DNA of 48,004 bases from Synergistaceae bacterium (GCA_031289955.1 JAITOL010000100.1:1-48004), one strand, 5' to 3'. Shown: positions 1-9,960, numbered from the stretch's first letter. Translations and numbers: made by a program. Notes: generated from the letters alone by a model not told the origin.

Positions 1-890
1 GACGCGCTCTGGTCGAGGAGCCTCATGACTATCTTTTCTCCGTATAACGTGGGCAAAGTGTTGACGCGAAGGTCTATGCGCTTGTCCAGCACCATCACGA
101 TGATACGGCCGTCCTGAGGTTTCCTGCGTTCGGATATATCCATGCCGGCTATTATTTTGAGGCGCGATATGACCGCCGGATGGAGAGTCGCCGGATATTC
201 CATATACTCGTAGAGTGCCCCGTCGACGCGGTACCGGACTTTCGAGACCTTCTCATATATCTCTATGTGGACGTCGGAAACCAGATCCCTGACGGCCTGT
301 TCGAGAATGTTGCTGACGAGCCTTACGACGGGCGCGTCCTCCACAGAAACTCCGGCGACGTCCTGACTGAGCCCGGCCGACGTTATGGAGGTCGCGAAAT
401 CCTCAGCGGCGGACTCGACTTCGCCTATGGCGTCGTCGAGGCTGCTTTGGACCTTGTAGAAGTTCATGAGGGCGCGTCTGACGTCGGAAGCTGTCGCGAC
501 GTTTATGTCGAATTCAGCGTTCGTTATCATGCGAAGTTCGTCGACAGCGATTACGTTCAGCGGATCGGACATGGCTATCGCGATCTTCCCCGAATCGAGT
601 ATCGCGAGAGGGACTGTTTCGAGCCTCTGCGCGACAGATTCCGGTATGATCTTGATAGCTTCCTTCGATGGTTTATACTTTGCAAGAGAAACCAGGGGGA
701 GTTTCAATTGTCTGCTCAACGCGTCCGCAAGTTGACGTTCCGTGAGCCAGCCGTTTTTGAGCAGAATTTCGCCGAGCCGCATCCTGGAAATTTTCTGCTC
801 TTCGAGCGCGGCATCCAGGGTGCTCTTGGCTATAGCGCCCGCATCAACCAAAAGGTCTCCCAGTTTTAAGTGTCTCCATTCCTCGCTCAT
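1..890 (-). CDS. Type IV pilus assembly / type II secretion ATPase PilB/GspE, N-terminal part (C-terminus beyond window)
   Basis: Manual reverse-strand translation MSEEWRHLKLGDLLVDAGAIAKSTLDAALEEQKISRMRLGEILLKNGWLTERQLADALSRQLKLP...DVHIEIYEKVSKVRYRVDGALYEY...VISRLKIIAGMDISERRKPQDGRI; T2SSE N-domain and GspE core motifs. Open at the window edge. Confidence 0.9.
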   Translation of the reverse strand, partial: MSEEWRHLKLGDLLVDAGAIAKSTLDAALEEQKISRMRLGEILLKNGWLTERQLADALSRQLKLPLVSLAKYKPSKEAIKIIPESVAQRLETVPLAILDSGKIAIAMSDPLNVIAVDELRMITNAEFDINVATASDVRRALMNFYKVQSSLDDAIGEVESAAEDFATSITSAGLSQDVAGVSVEDAPVVRLVSNILEQAVRDLVSDVHIEIYEKVSKVRYRVDGALYEYMEYPATLHPAVISRLKIIAGMDISERRKPQDGRIIVMVLDKRIDLRVNTLPTLYGEKIVMRLLDQSA

Positions 891-1195
891 TAAGAGGTCA
901 CTCCGTTCTTTGTCTTTATGACACATAAATACAAAAGCATTATAACTTAATCAACCGTTCGCTTGCAAGTTTAAACCTCGGCTCTTGATCGAATATATCA
1001 GATGTTTCACGCCCCCCTTGTTCATCATCTTTGTCATCGCCGAAAACTCCCGGGCGTGTTTTTGCGTCGCGGCGCCGATTTGTTCAAATTCCCCTTAAAA
1101 AGTATGTGCTACTTAACATTTAGACGCGACTAAAGATATTGAAGGAAAATTATTGAGTCTATTACTATTGCGTTATCCTATTTTATTGCTTAGTA

Positions 1196-1222
1196 TACAT
1201 TAATGTAGTAAAAATTTATAAT
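1196..1222 (+). promoter_or_regulatory. Putative promoter of the hnd operon: 12-bp palindrome TACATTAATGTA (1196-1207) upstream of TATAAT (1217-1222)
   Basis: Perfect palindrome 10 bp upstream of a consensus -10; no good -35 hexamer at 16-18 bp. Confidence 0.4.
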
Positions 1223-1364
1223 CGTCGGGTGTATTCCAGCTGATAATGAGTCAAAATCTGCCAGAGCGTTTGAGATGAAGAGTTGAACTATACGCGCCTC
1301 CATATACGGGGAGCGCGTTTGTGCTGTGGCAGGCGCACCTGTATTCAGATAAGGAGGATTGACA

Positions 1365-1841
1365 ATGGGAGAAAAAATTGCGGAAAAAGACATGGTCAGG
1401 CTCGATGAGCTTCTGGCCGATCTTGGAAGTCAAAGGGGGACTCTCATCCCCATTCTGCAAAAATCGCAGGAGATATTCGGTTATCTGCCGAGAGAGGTTC
1501 TTGTCCGCATAAGCGAAAAAACCGGCTCTCCGCTGAGTCGGATTTATGGGGTGGTCACGTTCTACTCTCAGTTTCATCTAAAGCCGCGCGGGCGCAATAT
1601 AGTTCGCTCGTGCCAGGGCACCGCGTGTCACGTGAGGGGAGCTAAGGGCATACTTTCAGAACTGAAAAAAGAGCTCGGACTCGAAGGCGAAGAGGCTACG
1701 ACGAAAGACCTGGGTTTCACGCTGGAAACGGTCGCCTGCATAGGCTGCTGCGGCCTCGCTCCTGTCATCATGGTAAACGATGAAACTCATGGACGCCTTG
1801 TGCCGGATTCGGTGAAGGGTATTCTGGATCAATACAGATAA
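1365..1841 (+). CDS. hndA: NuoE/HndA-like thioredoxin-fold [2Fe-2S] subunit of NAD(P)-dependent [FeFe]-hydrogenase
   Basis: AAGGAGG RBS at 1351 and ATG at 1365; ...SCQGTACHVRGAKGIL...VACIGCCGLAPVIMVN Cys pattern of NuoE. Confidence 0.9.
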   Translation: MGEKIAEKDMVRLDELLADLGSQRGTLIPILQKSQEIFGYLPREVLVRISEKTGSPLSRIYGVVTFYSQFHLKPRGRNIVRSCQGTACHVRGAKGILSELKKELGLEGEEATTKDLGFTLETVACIGCCGLAPVIMVNDETHGRLVPDSVKGILDQYR

Positions 1842-1882
1842 TCGGCGTGGACGAAAGACGCTGTTTGGGGAGGTGTGTACCA

Positions 1883-2248
1883 ATGGTCATAAAAAATCTC
1901 GATGATCTTCGCAAGATCAAGGAAACCGCGAAACAGGCCACGAGCGCGCGGCACGAAAACGGCACTCAGGTCATAGTGGGCATGGGCACGTGCGGCATAG
2001 CCGCCGGGGCCAGGACGGTCATGACCGCCATACTCGAAGAAATTTCGCGGCGCGGCATACAGAACGTATCCGTCATGCAGACAGGATGTATAGGCATGTG
2101 CCAGAGGGAGCCGCTCGTGGATGTGGTGCGTCCGGGAGAACCCCGCGTCACCTATGGAAACGTCAAGCCCGAGGATGTCCCAAGGATCATTTCGGAACAC
2201 CTCGTCAACGGACGGATAGTGGGCGACCTGGTCGTAGCCAAAATATAG
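1883..2248 (+). CDS. hndB: HndB-like [2Fe-2S] thioredoxin-fold ferredoxin
   Basis: MVIKNLDDLRKIKETAKQ...VGMGTCGIAAGARTVM...QTGCIGMCQREPLVDVV; located between hndA and hndC. Confidence 0.85.
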   Translation: MVIKNLDDLRKIKETAKQATSARHENGTQVIVGMGTCGIAAGARTVMTAILEEISRRGIQNVSVMQTGCIGMCQREPLVDVVRPGEPRVTYGNVKPEDVPRIISEHLVNGRIVGDLVVAKI

Positions 2249-2301
2249 CGTTTCCATACGCCTATATGATGATAAAGATTAGGGAACGGGAGGAATAAAT
2301 A

Positions 2302-4092
2302 ATGGAGAAGCTCGCAAGAGCTCATGTCCTTGTCTGCGGCGGAACCGGCTGCTCTTCGTCCGGATCGAAGGAGATAATACCGGAGATGCGCGATAAGCTC
2401 AAGGAAAAGGGCATGGATATGGAAGTCAAGGTCGTGGAGACCGGATGCCACGGACTTTGTGAATTGGGTCCGCTCGTCATCGTCTATCCGGAGGGCGTGT
2501 TTTACATCAGGGTGAAGCCGGCGGACGTCGACGAGATAATAGAAAATCACCTGATAAAAGGCAGGGTTGTCGAGCGGCTGCTCTACAGGGAGCCCGCGAC
2601 GCTCGCGACCGTGCCCGACTACGACGATATAGCGTTCTACAAGAAACAGAAGCGCTACGCTCTCGTAAACTGCGGCCACATCAACCCTGAATCCCTCGAG
2701 GAATACATCGGGGCGGACGGCTATGAGGGACTCGCTAAAGCTCTCTCCATGAAACCGGAGGAAGTTATAGGCGAGGTGAAGAAATCGGGGCTGCGCGGCA
2801 GAGGCGGCGGCGGATTCCCCACCGGCAATAAATGGCAGTTCACCAGGGCCGCCGCCGGAGACAAAAAGTACGTCATCTGCAATGCCGACGAGGGTGACCC
2901 GGGCGCTTTCATGGATAGATCCGTTCTCGAGGGCGACCCGCACAGAATTCTCGAGGGCATGATAATCTGCGGCTATTCCGTGGGCGCGGACGAGGGTTAT
3001 ATCTACTGCCGCGCGGAATATCCGCTGGCCATCAAACGCCTCCAGGGCGCCATCAAGCAGGCGATGGATACGGGTCTTCTCGGCGAGAATATCCTTGGCA
3101 GCGGGTTTAATTTCACGATCCACATCAAGGAAGGCGCCGGAGCGTTCGTCTGCGGCGAGGAAACCGCTCTCATCGCTTCCATCGAAGGCCGCCGCGGCAT
3201 GCCGCGTCCGCGCCCTCCGTTCCCGGCAAACTCCGGGCTCTGGGGCAAGCCGAGCAATATAAATAACGTCGAGACGTTCGCCAATATCCCGTCAATCCTG
3301 CGAGACGGAGGAGACTATTTCGCGTCCCAGGGTACGGAAACCAGCAAGGGCACGAAGGTATTCGCGCTCACCGGAAAGATAAACAACACGGGTCTCGCGG
3401 AGGTGCCGATGGGGATCACCATGCGCGAGATAATATACGACATCGGCGGCGGCATCCCGGACGGCAAGAAGTTCAAGGCGGTTCAGATAGGCGGCCCGTC
3501 GGGAGGATGTCTTCCGGAGCAGCTCTTAGACCTCGCCATAGATTACGAATCGCTGACGAAAGCGGGCGCGATGATGGGTTCGGGCGGACTCGTCGTCATG
3601 GACGAGACGACCTGCATGGTCGATGTGGCCCGCTACTTCCTGAACTTCACTCAGGACGAGTCCTGCGGCAAATGCACACCCTGCCGCGAGGGAACGAAGA
3701 GGATGCTCGAAATATTAAACCGTATCTGCGACGGCCATGGAACGGATGACGACATCCCGCTTCTCGAGTCTCTCGCGAGCTCCATAAAGGCCGGTTCGCT
3801 CTGCGCTCTGGGCCAAACCGCTCCCAACCCGGTTCTCTCGACGCTCAATTTCTTCCGCAACGACTATGAGGCCCATATAAAGGATCATAAGTGCCCGGCC
3901 GGCGTGTGCGCCGCTTTCGTGGGTTACACGATAACGGACAACTGCCGCGGGTGCGGACTGTGCAAAAAAGTATGCCCCGTCGACGCCATTACCGGCGAGA
4001 TCAAGGGTAAACACCTCATCGATCCGAACAAGTGCATCAAATGCGGCGCTTGTCAGGCCAAGTGTCCGTTCAAGGCGATCGATAAAGGTTGA
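2302..4092 (+). CDS. hndC: NuoF/HndC-like NAD(P)H-binding flavoprotein subunit of [FeFe]-hydrogenase
   Basis: N-terminal [2Fe-2S] thioredoxin domain, GLRGRGGGGFPTGNKW FMN/NAD motif, ESCGKCTPCREG 4Fe-4S, C-terminal 2x[4Fe-4S] ferredoxin. Confidence 0.93.
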   Translation: MEKLARAHVLVCGGTGCSSSGSKEIIPEMRDKLKEKGMDMEVKVVETGCHGLCELGPLVIVYPEGVFYIRVKPADVDEIIENHLIKGRVVERLLYREPATLATVPDYDDIAFYKKQKRYALVNCGHINPESLEEYIGADGYEGLAKALSMKPEEVIGEVKKSGLRGRGGGGFPTGNKWQFTRAAAGDKKYVICNADEGDPGAFMDRSVLEGDPHRILEGMIICGYSVGADEGYIYCRAEYPLAIKRLQGAIKQAMDTGLLGENILGSGFNFTIHIKEGAGAFVCGEETALIASIEGRRGMPRPRPPFPANSGLWGKPSNINNVETFANIPSILRDGGDYFASQGTETSKGTKVFALTGKINNTGLAEVPMGITMREIIYDIGGGIPDGKKFKAVQIGGPSGGCLPEQLLDLAIDYESLTKAGAMMGSGGLVVMDETTCMVDVARYFLNFTQDESCGKCTPCREGTKRMLEILNRICDGHGTDDDIPLLESLASSIKAGSLCALGQTAPNPVLSTLNFFRNDYEAHIKDHKCPAGVCAAFVGYTITDNCRGCGLCKKVCPVDAITGEIKGKHLIDPNKCIKCGACQAKCPFKAIDKG

Positions 4093-4115
4093 TCCGGGAA
4101 GGAGGGGAGAACGAT

Positions 4116-5864
4116 ATGTCCAGCGTAAATGAAACAACTGTGAAAGTGACGATAGACGGGCAGGAAATAAGCGTGCCCAGGAGCTATACCATATTGCAGG
4201 CGGCCCGCCTGGTCGGACTAAATATACCGCATCTCTGCTATCACCCGGAGCTCGCCCGCGAGGGCAACTGCCGCGTCTGCCTCGTGGAGGTGGAGGGGGG
4301 GCGCTCGCTCGTGGCCAGCTGCGTCTATCCGGTAAACGAGGGCATGAAGGTTCACACCAACTCCCCGATAGTCAGGGAGACGCGCAAGACTGTGGTCGAG
4401 CTCATGCTGGCAAATCATCCGGAGGATTGCCTCTTCTGCGTAAAAAACCAGCACTGCGAACTGCAGGAGATAGCGGCCGATCTCGGCATCAGGCGCGTTC
4501 GCTTTCACGGCGAGAAGCGCGTGGCCGAAAAAGACGAAAATAACCCGTCCATAGTGCGCGACCCACAAAAGTGCATACTCTGCACGAGGTGCGTCCGCGC
4601 CTGCTCGGAGCGTCAGGGGCTCGATATTTTCAGCTCCGTCAACCGCGGCTTCAACAGCATCGTCGAGCCAGCCTTCGGCCTCGGCCTCGATGAAGTCGCG
4701 TGCTCCTACTGCGGCCAGTGCACTACCGTCTGCCCGACGGCGGCCCTCACGGAGAAAGACGATACGCAGATTCTGTGGGACGCCCTGGCCGATCCCGATA
4801 AGTTCGTAGTCGTTCAGACGGCCCCGTCAGTTCGTATAGGCCTCGGCGAGGAATTCGGAATGAAGTCCGGCGGCATAGTCACCGGAAAGATGGTCGCGGC
4901 CCTGCGCAGACTCGGTTTCGACAGGGTATTCGACACGGACTTCGCCGCCGACCTCACGATAATGGAGGAGGGTCACGAACTGCTGCATCGCATCAAGACC
5001 GGCGGGGTAATGCCGATGATGACCTCCTGCTCGCCCGGGTGGATCAACTTTGTCGAGACGGTGCATCCGGATATGATACCTCACCTGTCGACGGCCAAGT
5101 CGCCGCAGGGAATGTTCGGCGCCACGGTGAAGACATACTTTGCGGAGAAGGCCGGAATCGACCCGGCAAAGATAGTATCCGTCTCCGTCATGCCCTGCAC
5201 GGCGAAGAAATGGGAGGCTAAGCGCCCTCAGCTCTGCGACAGCGGTTATCGCGACGTCGATATAGTGATCACGACCCGCGAGTTCGCGAGGATGATAAAG
5301 CAGACCGGCGCCGACTTCATGAACCTGTCCGAGGAGGATTTCGACAATCCGATGGGCGTCTCGTCCGGCGCGGGCCAGATATTCGGCGCGACGGGCGGCG
5401 TCATGGAAGCCGCTCTGCGTACGGCATACGAAGCCTACACTGGCAAAACTCTCGAAAACCTCGACTTCATTGGAGTCCGCGGTCTCGCCGGAATCAAAGA
5501 GGCGTCAGTGGACATGGGCGACGGGGTTGTCCTGAAAGTCGCAGTAGCTCATACGCTCCGCAATGCCGAAAAGCTGATAGAGAAAATTAAGGCGGGCACG
5601 GCCGATTATCACTTCATCGAAATCATGGCCTGCCCCGGCGGATGTCTCGGCGGCGGCGGCCAGCCCTATCCGACGGATACCGAAATCCGTCAGGCGAGGA
5701 TGGACGCCATTTACAACGCCGACGCGCACATGAAATATCGCAAATCGCACGAGAACCCAGCCATAATCGAGCTATACGACACATGGATGGGCAAACCCCT
5801 CGGCGAGCGCGCTCATCATCTGCTGCACACCCACTTCAAAGCGTGGGAAGGCCGTTTGAAGTAA
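4116..5864 (+). CDS. hndD: [FeFe]-hydrogenase catalytic subunit HndD/HydA-type
   Basis: 2Fe-2S ferredoxin N-terminus, His-Cys3 cluster, 2x4Fe-4S, H-cluster loops TSCSPGW / VMPCTAKK / IMACPGGCLGGGGQP, short C-terminal small-subunit region. Confidence 0.95.
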   Translation: MSSVNETTVKVTIDGQEISVPRSYTILQAARLVGLNIPHLCYHPELAREGNCRVCLVEVEGGRSLVASCVYPVNEGMKVHTNSPIVRETRKTVVELMLANHPEDCLFCVKNQHCELQEIAADLGIRRVRFHGEKRVAEKDENNPSIVRDPQKCILCTRCVRACSERQGLDIFSSVNRGFNSIVEPAFGLGLDEVACSYCGQCTTVCPTAALTEKDDTQILWDALADPDKFVVVQTAPSVRIGLGEEFGMKSGGIVTGKMVAALRRLGFDRVFDTDFAADLTIMEEGHELLHRIKTGGVMPMMTSCSPGWINFVETVHPDMIPHLSTAKSPQGMFGATVKTYFAEKAGIDPAKIVSVSVMPCTAKKWEAKRPQLCDSGYRDVDIVITTREFARMIKQTGADFMNLSEEDFDNPMGVSSGAGQIFGATGGVMEAALRTAYEAYTGKTLENLDFIGVRGLAGIKEASVDMGDGVVLKVAVAHTLRNAEKLIEKIKAGTADYHFIEIMACPGGCLGGGGQPYPTDTEIRQARMDAIYNADAHMKYRKSHENPAIIELYDTWMGKPLGERAHHLLHTHFKAWEGRLK

Positions 5865-5887
5865 GCGACGTTTGGGCAACCGGATAA

Positions 5888-5934
5888 CATACATGAACCG
5901 GGACCGCGAATTTCGCGATCCCGGTTCATGTATG
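5888..5934 (+). terminator. Long hairpin after hndD (about 22-bp stem, no U-tract)
   Basis: atacatgaaccgggaccgcgaa / ttcgcgatcccggttcatgtat inverted repeat with one wobble. Confidence 0.7.
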
Positions 5935-6093
5935 CCGGCATGAAGCTGAACGATCCGGCGTTATGCCGCCGCCCCCGCGAGTCTCCGGAGAGTATCGCGA
6001 GCTGTTCCGATTCCATAGCTATTATATGTTGCGTGGATGTTTTGCGATGTTTTCGTCAGATTGTTTGGTCGAGTTCGATAATTAGGTATTTTT

Positions 6094-6126
6094 TTGATGT
6101 CATATTGACGATAGCTAATGTACTAT
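6094..6126 (+). promoter_or_regulatory. Putative hutI promoter: two 11-bp-phased repeats (TTGATGTCATA, TTGACGATAGC) then -10 TACTAT
   Basis: Same architecture as the fhs and hutH upstream regions. Confidence 0.5.
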
Positions 6127-6148
6127 TCAATCAGATGGAGGTGGCCCA

Positions 6149-7396
6149 ATGAAAAAAACTGCCGAACTTGTGATAAAAAACGCTCTTGAACTGCTGACAT
6201 GCGCCGAGGACGCGTCCGACCTCATCGGCGTTGTGAATAACGGTTGGCTTGCCGTGAGCGAAGGCAAAATAGCCGCGCTAGGCGACGAGAAAGAGATAGC
6301 GCCGATGATTTCGGGATCCACCGAGGTTATCGACGCGTCAGGCAAAGTGGTCGCCCCGGGCTTCGTGGACAGCCATACGCATGTCGTGTTCGGAGGAACC
6401 AGGGTGGGGGAGTATTTCGCCAAAATCGAAAATCTGTCGGACGACGAGATAAAACGGCGCGGCATAAAGACAGGTATTTTGACGACGCTCAAACCCACCA
6501 AAGAACATTCTCTGGAGGAACTGTATGAAGAGACCGCGCTTCGAGTCCGCGACATGATAGTCTCAGGCACTACGACCGTCGAGAGCAAGAGCGGCTACGG
6601 GCTCGACCGGGATACGGAGATAAAACAGCTCACTGTGAACCGTCTCCTGGAACGCCGCCTGCCGATAAGCGTCGCGTCCACGTTCCTCGGCGCTCATGGA
6701 TGGCCGCGCGACATGGAAAAAGGAAAATACATGGATTTTCTGATAAACGAGATGATACCGTTCGTGGGTTCACAGGGTCTGGCCGAGTTTTGCGACGCGT
6801 GGTGCGACGAGGGGCATTACACTGCCCGCGAATGTGGCGTCATACTGGAAGCGGGCCTTAAAGCCGGTATGAAGCCCAAACTCCACGAGGGCGGTTATTC
6901 GTACATAGGCGGCGCCGAGGTCGCCGCGGATCTGGGGGCAGTGTCGGCGGATCATCTCAACTACGACCCGAGGCCGTCGCTGCGCCGTCTCGCCAAAGCA
7001 GGCACGGTCGGCACTCCGCTGCCCGGCATAGATTTCGCCGTCGGGCATATTCTGCCGTTCGACCCGGCCCCAATGATCGAAGAGGGCCTGGAGCTCGCGA
7101 TAGCTACGAACTGCTGCCCGGGCTGCTGGTGCACATCTATGCCTTTCATCCTGATACTCGCGTGCAGGGAGCACGGCATGTCGTCGGAACGCGCTATCCG
7201 CGCCGCGACGATCACCGGCGCTAAAGCCCTTTCGAGGCAGGAGACGATAGGGTCGCTCGAAATTGGCAAAAACGCGGACATACAGATATGGAATCTCGAA
7301 CGTCATGAGGATATAGCGTATCACTACATGACGAACCCTGTCGAAACCGTGATCAAGAACGGCCGCGTCGTGGCGCGTAACTCGATGCTCGTCTAG
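6149..7396 (+). CDS. hutI: Imidazolonepropionase
   Basis: APGFVDSHTHVVFGGTRVGEY, KSGYGL, HEGGYSYIGGAEVAADLGAVSADHL; hut context. Confidence 0.95.
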   Translation: MKKTAELVIKNALELLTCAEDASDLIGVVNNGWLAVSEGKIAALGDEKEIAPMISGSTEVIDASGKVVAPGFVDSHTHVVFGGTRVGEYFAKIENLSDDEIKRRGIKTGILTTLKPTKEHSLEELYEETALRVRDMIVSGTTTVESKSGYGLDRDTEIKQLTVNRLLERRLPISVASTFLGAHGWPRDMEKGKYMDFLINEMIPFVGSQGLAEFCDAWCDEGHYTARECGVILEAGLKAGMKPKLHEGGYSYIGGAEVAADLGAVSADHLNYDPRPSLRRLAKAGTVGTPLPGIDFAVGHILPFDPAPMIEEGLELAIATNCCPGCWCTSMPFILILACREHGMSSERAIRAATITGAKALSRQETIGSLEIGKNADIQIWNLERHEDIAYHYMTNPVETVIKNGRVVARNSMLV

Positions 7397-7439
7397 TATT
7401 TTACTGATATACATAAAATAATTCTCCGGAGGGATGTAT

Positions 7440-8333
7440 ATGAAAAAGATAATGCTTTGCGAACTCAACGTCAGCGAAGGGACCGACTCGGTCAAGATCG
7501 AGGCGGTCACGGACGCTCTGTCGTCGACCCATGACATAACCGTTATAGAGGTCAACTCCGACCATGACCATAACCGAAGCGTTTTTTCGTTTATCGGGGC
7601 GCCTGAGGTAGTCCTCGCTGGCGCCAAGAACGCGGCGGGACGCGCCGTCGAGCTCATAGATATGAGCGTCCACAAGGGGAGCCACCCTCGCATGGGAACG
7701 ATAGACGTCGCTCCGTTCGTGCCTATACGCGGGGTTACGATAGACGAAGCGCTCTCGGTCGCGCGAGAGTTCGGCAAATTTCTCGGATCGCTCGGCGTGC
7801 CTGTCTATTATTATGAGGACGCGGCCACGAGGCCGGAGCGCCAGAACCTGGTCGACATACGCAAAGGGCAGTATGAGGCGCTGGCTGAAAAAATGAAGGA
7901 TGAGGCCTGGAGGCCGGACGAAGGTCCGTTCGCGTTCGTTCCCAAGTCGGGCGCCACTGTAACCGGCGTTCGCTTTCCTCTTGTGGCGTTCAACGTCAAT
8001 CTCCGCACTACCGACCTCTCGGTGGGAAAGGAAATAGCGAAGAGGATGCGTTTTTCGAGCGGCGGCCTCAGATTTTGCCGCGCGATAGCGCTGGAACTCA
8101 CCGATAAGAATATGATACAGGTATCCATGAACCTGACGAACTTCGAGAAGACGCCAATACCCGTGGTGTTCGACATGGTGAAGTCCCTGGCCGACAGCTT
8201 CGGAGTCGGCATAGCGGAGAGCGAACTCGTCGGCCCGCTGCCACTCGCCGCGATAGAGGATGTTATGCGGCATTGTCTGCGCGTGCGAGCCTTCACGGTC
8301 GAGCAGATCGTCGAGAGCCATCTCCTCGGCTGA
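7440..8333 (+). CDS. ftcD: Glutamate formimidoyltransferase
   Basis: LCELNVSEGTDSVKIEAVTDAL...VNSDHDHNRSVFSFIG...HKGSHPRMGTIDVAPFVPI; RBS ggagg favours the ATG at 7440 over 7434. Confidence 0.93.
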   Translation: MKKIMLCELNVSEGTDSVKIEAVTDALSSTHDITVIEVNSDHDHNRSVFSFIGAPEVVLAGAKNAAGRAVELIDMSVHKGSHPRMGTIDVAPFVPIRGVTIDEALSVAREFGKFLGSLGVPVYYYEDAATRPERQNLVDIRKGQYEALAEKMKDEAWRPDEGPFAFVPKSGATVTGVRFPLVAFNVNLRTTDLSVGKEIAKRMRFSSGGLRFCRAIALELTDKNMIQVSMNLTNFEKTPIPVVFDMVKSLADSFGVGIAESELVGPLPLAAIEDVMRHCLRVRAFTVEQIVESHLLG

Positions 8334-8358
8334 TCGGGCCGACGTCATATTGCACAGC

Positions 8359-8402
8359 GCCCAACAAGAAGCTCCCCCGCGCGGGGGAGCTTCTTGTTGG
8401 GC
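8359..8402. terminator. 44-bp perfect palindrome between convergent ftcD and hutH (bidirectional terminator)
   Basis: GCCCAACAAGAAGCTCCCCCGC|GCGGGGGAGCTTCTTGTTGGGC, exact 22-bp arms, no loop, no U-tract. Confidence 0.8.
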
Positions 8403-8427
8403 TGGATTGCCCGCTAATAAGGAGGAT

Positions 8428-9960
8428 TTATGCCAGAGGGCCGGTCGCCCGCTCGACCGCTTCGAGCAGCTCCCCGCTGCCGACGAGCTCGGCGGAGGCA
8501 TTCTGGTCGCCCGCGAATATACGGTCGTTCTCCATCATCTCCACCTTCGAGCGGATGGCCTTGTACGCCGCCTCGGTGCCGCGTCCCATCCCGCGCTTTT
8601 CCTGAAGATCGATGGCCTGTGCCGCGCACATCAGTTCTATACCCAGGATCATTTTGACGTGCTCGACGATTGTGGCCGCCTTGCGGGCCGCTATCGTCCC
8701 CATGCTGACGTGGTCCTCCTGACCGGCCGACGTCGGTATCGAATCCACGCTTGCCGGATGAGCGAGCACTTTATTCTCCGATACCAGGGCCGCTGCCACA
8801 TACTGGGGAATCATGAATCCACAGTTGATGCCGCCCTGCTTCACGAGGAATGCCGGCAATCCGTGGTTCATCGCCGGGTCGACGAGTTTGGCTATGCGGC
8901 GCTCTGAAACGTTGCCCATCTCGGCAATCGCTATGGCCAGGGTGTCGGAGGCTATGGCCATCGGCTGCCCGTGAAAGTTGCCGCCGGAGAATACGTCGCC
9001 GCTGTCCGTGAATACGAGGGGATTGTCCGTGACGGCGTTCATCTCCGTCCCGAAGACGCCCGCAACGTAGTCGAGCGCGAGCCTGCTGGCGCCGTGTATC
9101 TGCGGTGTGCAGCGGATGGAGTAGGCGTCCTGTACTCTCAGTTCGCCCTGTCGCGTCGTGTACTCGCTGCCTTCGAGCATCTTGCGGACATTGGCGGCGC
9201 TGTCCATCTGTCCCTTGTGCTTTCTTATGGAGTGGATTCTGGGGTCGAACGCGTTTATTATCCCGCGAAGAGATTCCACGGTGAGCGCGCCGATAGCGTC
9301 GGCGGATTTGACGAGTATGGAGGAGTCGTAATAAGCGTGCGCCGCGACGGAGGTCATGCACTGCGTGCCGTTGATGAGGGCGAGCCCCTCCTTTGCGCGA
9401 AGTGAGATGACCGGGATGCCCGCTTTTTCCATGGCGTCACTCCCGCTTATTACCTGGCCCCTGTATTCGGCCTCTCCAAGCCCCAGCATCGGCAAGACCA
9501 TGTGGGAGAGAGGGCAGAGGTCGCCGCTCGAACCGACGGAGCCTTTTTCGGGGATGACGGGGTGCACGCCTTTGTTGATCATTTCAAGAAGAGTGTCGAT
9601 CAATATGGGCCTTACGCCGGAAAAACCGTTCGCGAGAGAGTTCGCCCTGAGAAGGAGCATACCGCGCACGACATCCCTCGGAAGCGGGTTGCCGACCCCG
9701 CAGACGTCCGACAATATGAGATTTATCTGGAGAAGGTTTACCTCGTCCTCCGGTATCGCTACGTCGGCGAAACGCCCGAACCCGGTGTTTATGCCATACA
9801 TAGCCCGTCCCTCGGCGACGAGCGAGTCGACTGCCTTGCGTGAATCGTTCACTCGCGTTATTGCCTCGTCCGCTATGCCGACGCTCGCGTTTTTGCGCGT
9901 CACGGATATGAAATCCTCGAATGTCAGATTTCCGCCGTTCAATGAAATATGATGTGCCAT
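8428..9960 (-). CDS. hutH: Histidine ammonia-lyase
   Basis: GSVGSSGDLCPLSHM (MIO ASG-type motif), ALINGTQCMTSV, ...NFHGQPMAIASDTLAIA. Confidence 0.96.
   Translation of the reverse strand: MAHHISLNGGNLTFEDFISVTRKNASVGIADEAITRVNDSRKAVDSLVAEGRAMYGINTGFGRFADVAIPEDEVNLLQINLILSDVCGVGNPLPRDVVRGMLLLRANSLANGFSGVRPILIDTLLEMINKGVHPVIPEKGSVGSSGDLCPLSHMVLPMLGLGEAEYRGQVISGSDAMEKAGIPVISLRAKEGLALINGTQCMTSVAAHAYYDSSILVKSADAIGALTVESLRGIINAFDPRIHSIRKHKGQMDSAANVRKMLEGSEYTTRQGELRVQDAYSIRCTPQIHGASRLALDYVAGVFGTEMNAVTDNPLVFTDSGDVFSGGNFHGQPMAIASDTLAIAIAEMGNVSERRIAKLVDPAMNHGLPAFLVKQGGINCGFMIPQYVAAALVSENKVLAHPASVDSIPTSAGQEDHVSMGTIAARKAATIVEHVKMILGIELMCAAQAIDLQEKRGMGRGTEAAYKAIRSKVEMMENDRIFAGDQNASAELVGSGELLEAVERATGPLA

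Noticed and set aside
180-869. 229-aa plus-strand ORF at the left edge
   Set aside because: Antisense to PilB/GspE, which the ORF track missed because it is open at the window edge.
4116-5864. HndD L1 loop reads TSCSPGW rather than TSCCPGW
   Set aside because: I believe this variant is common in HndD-type subunits; without an alignment I cannot call it unusual.
8418-8657. AAGGAGGATTTATG on the plus strand opening a 75-aa ORF
   Set aside because: The RBS-like string is the complement of bases after the hutH stop; the ORF is antisense to hutH with Arg/Pro/Ser-rich junk translation and lies behind a terminator palindrome.
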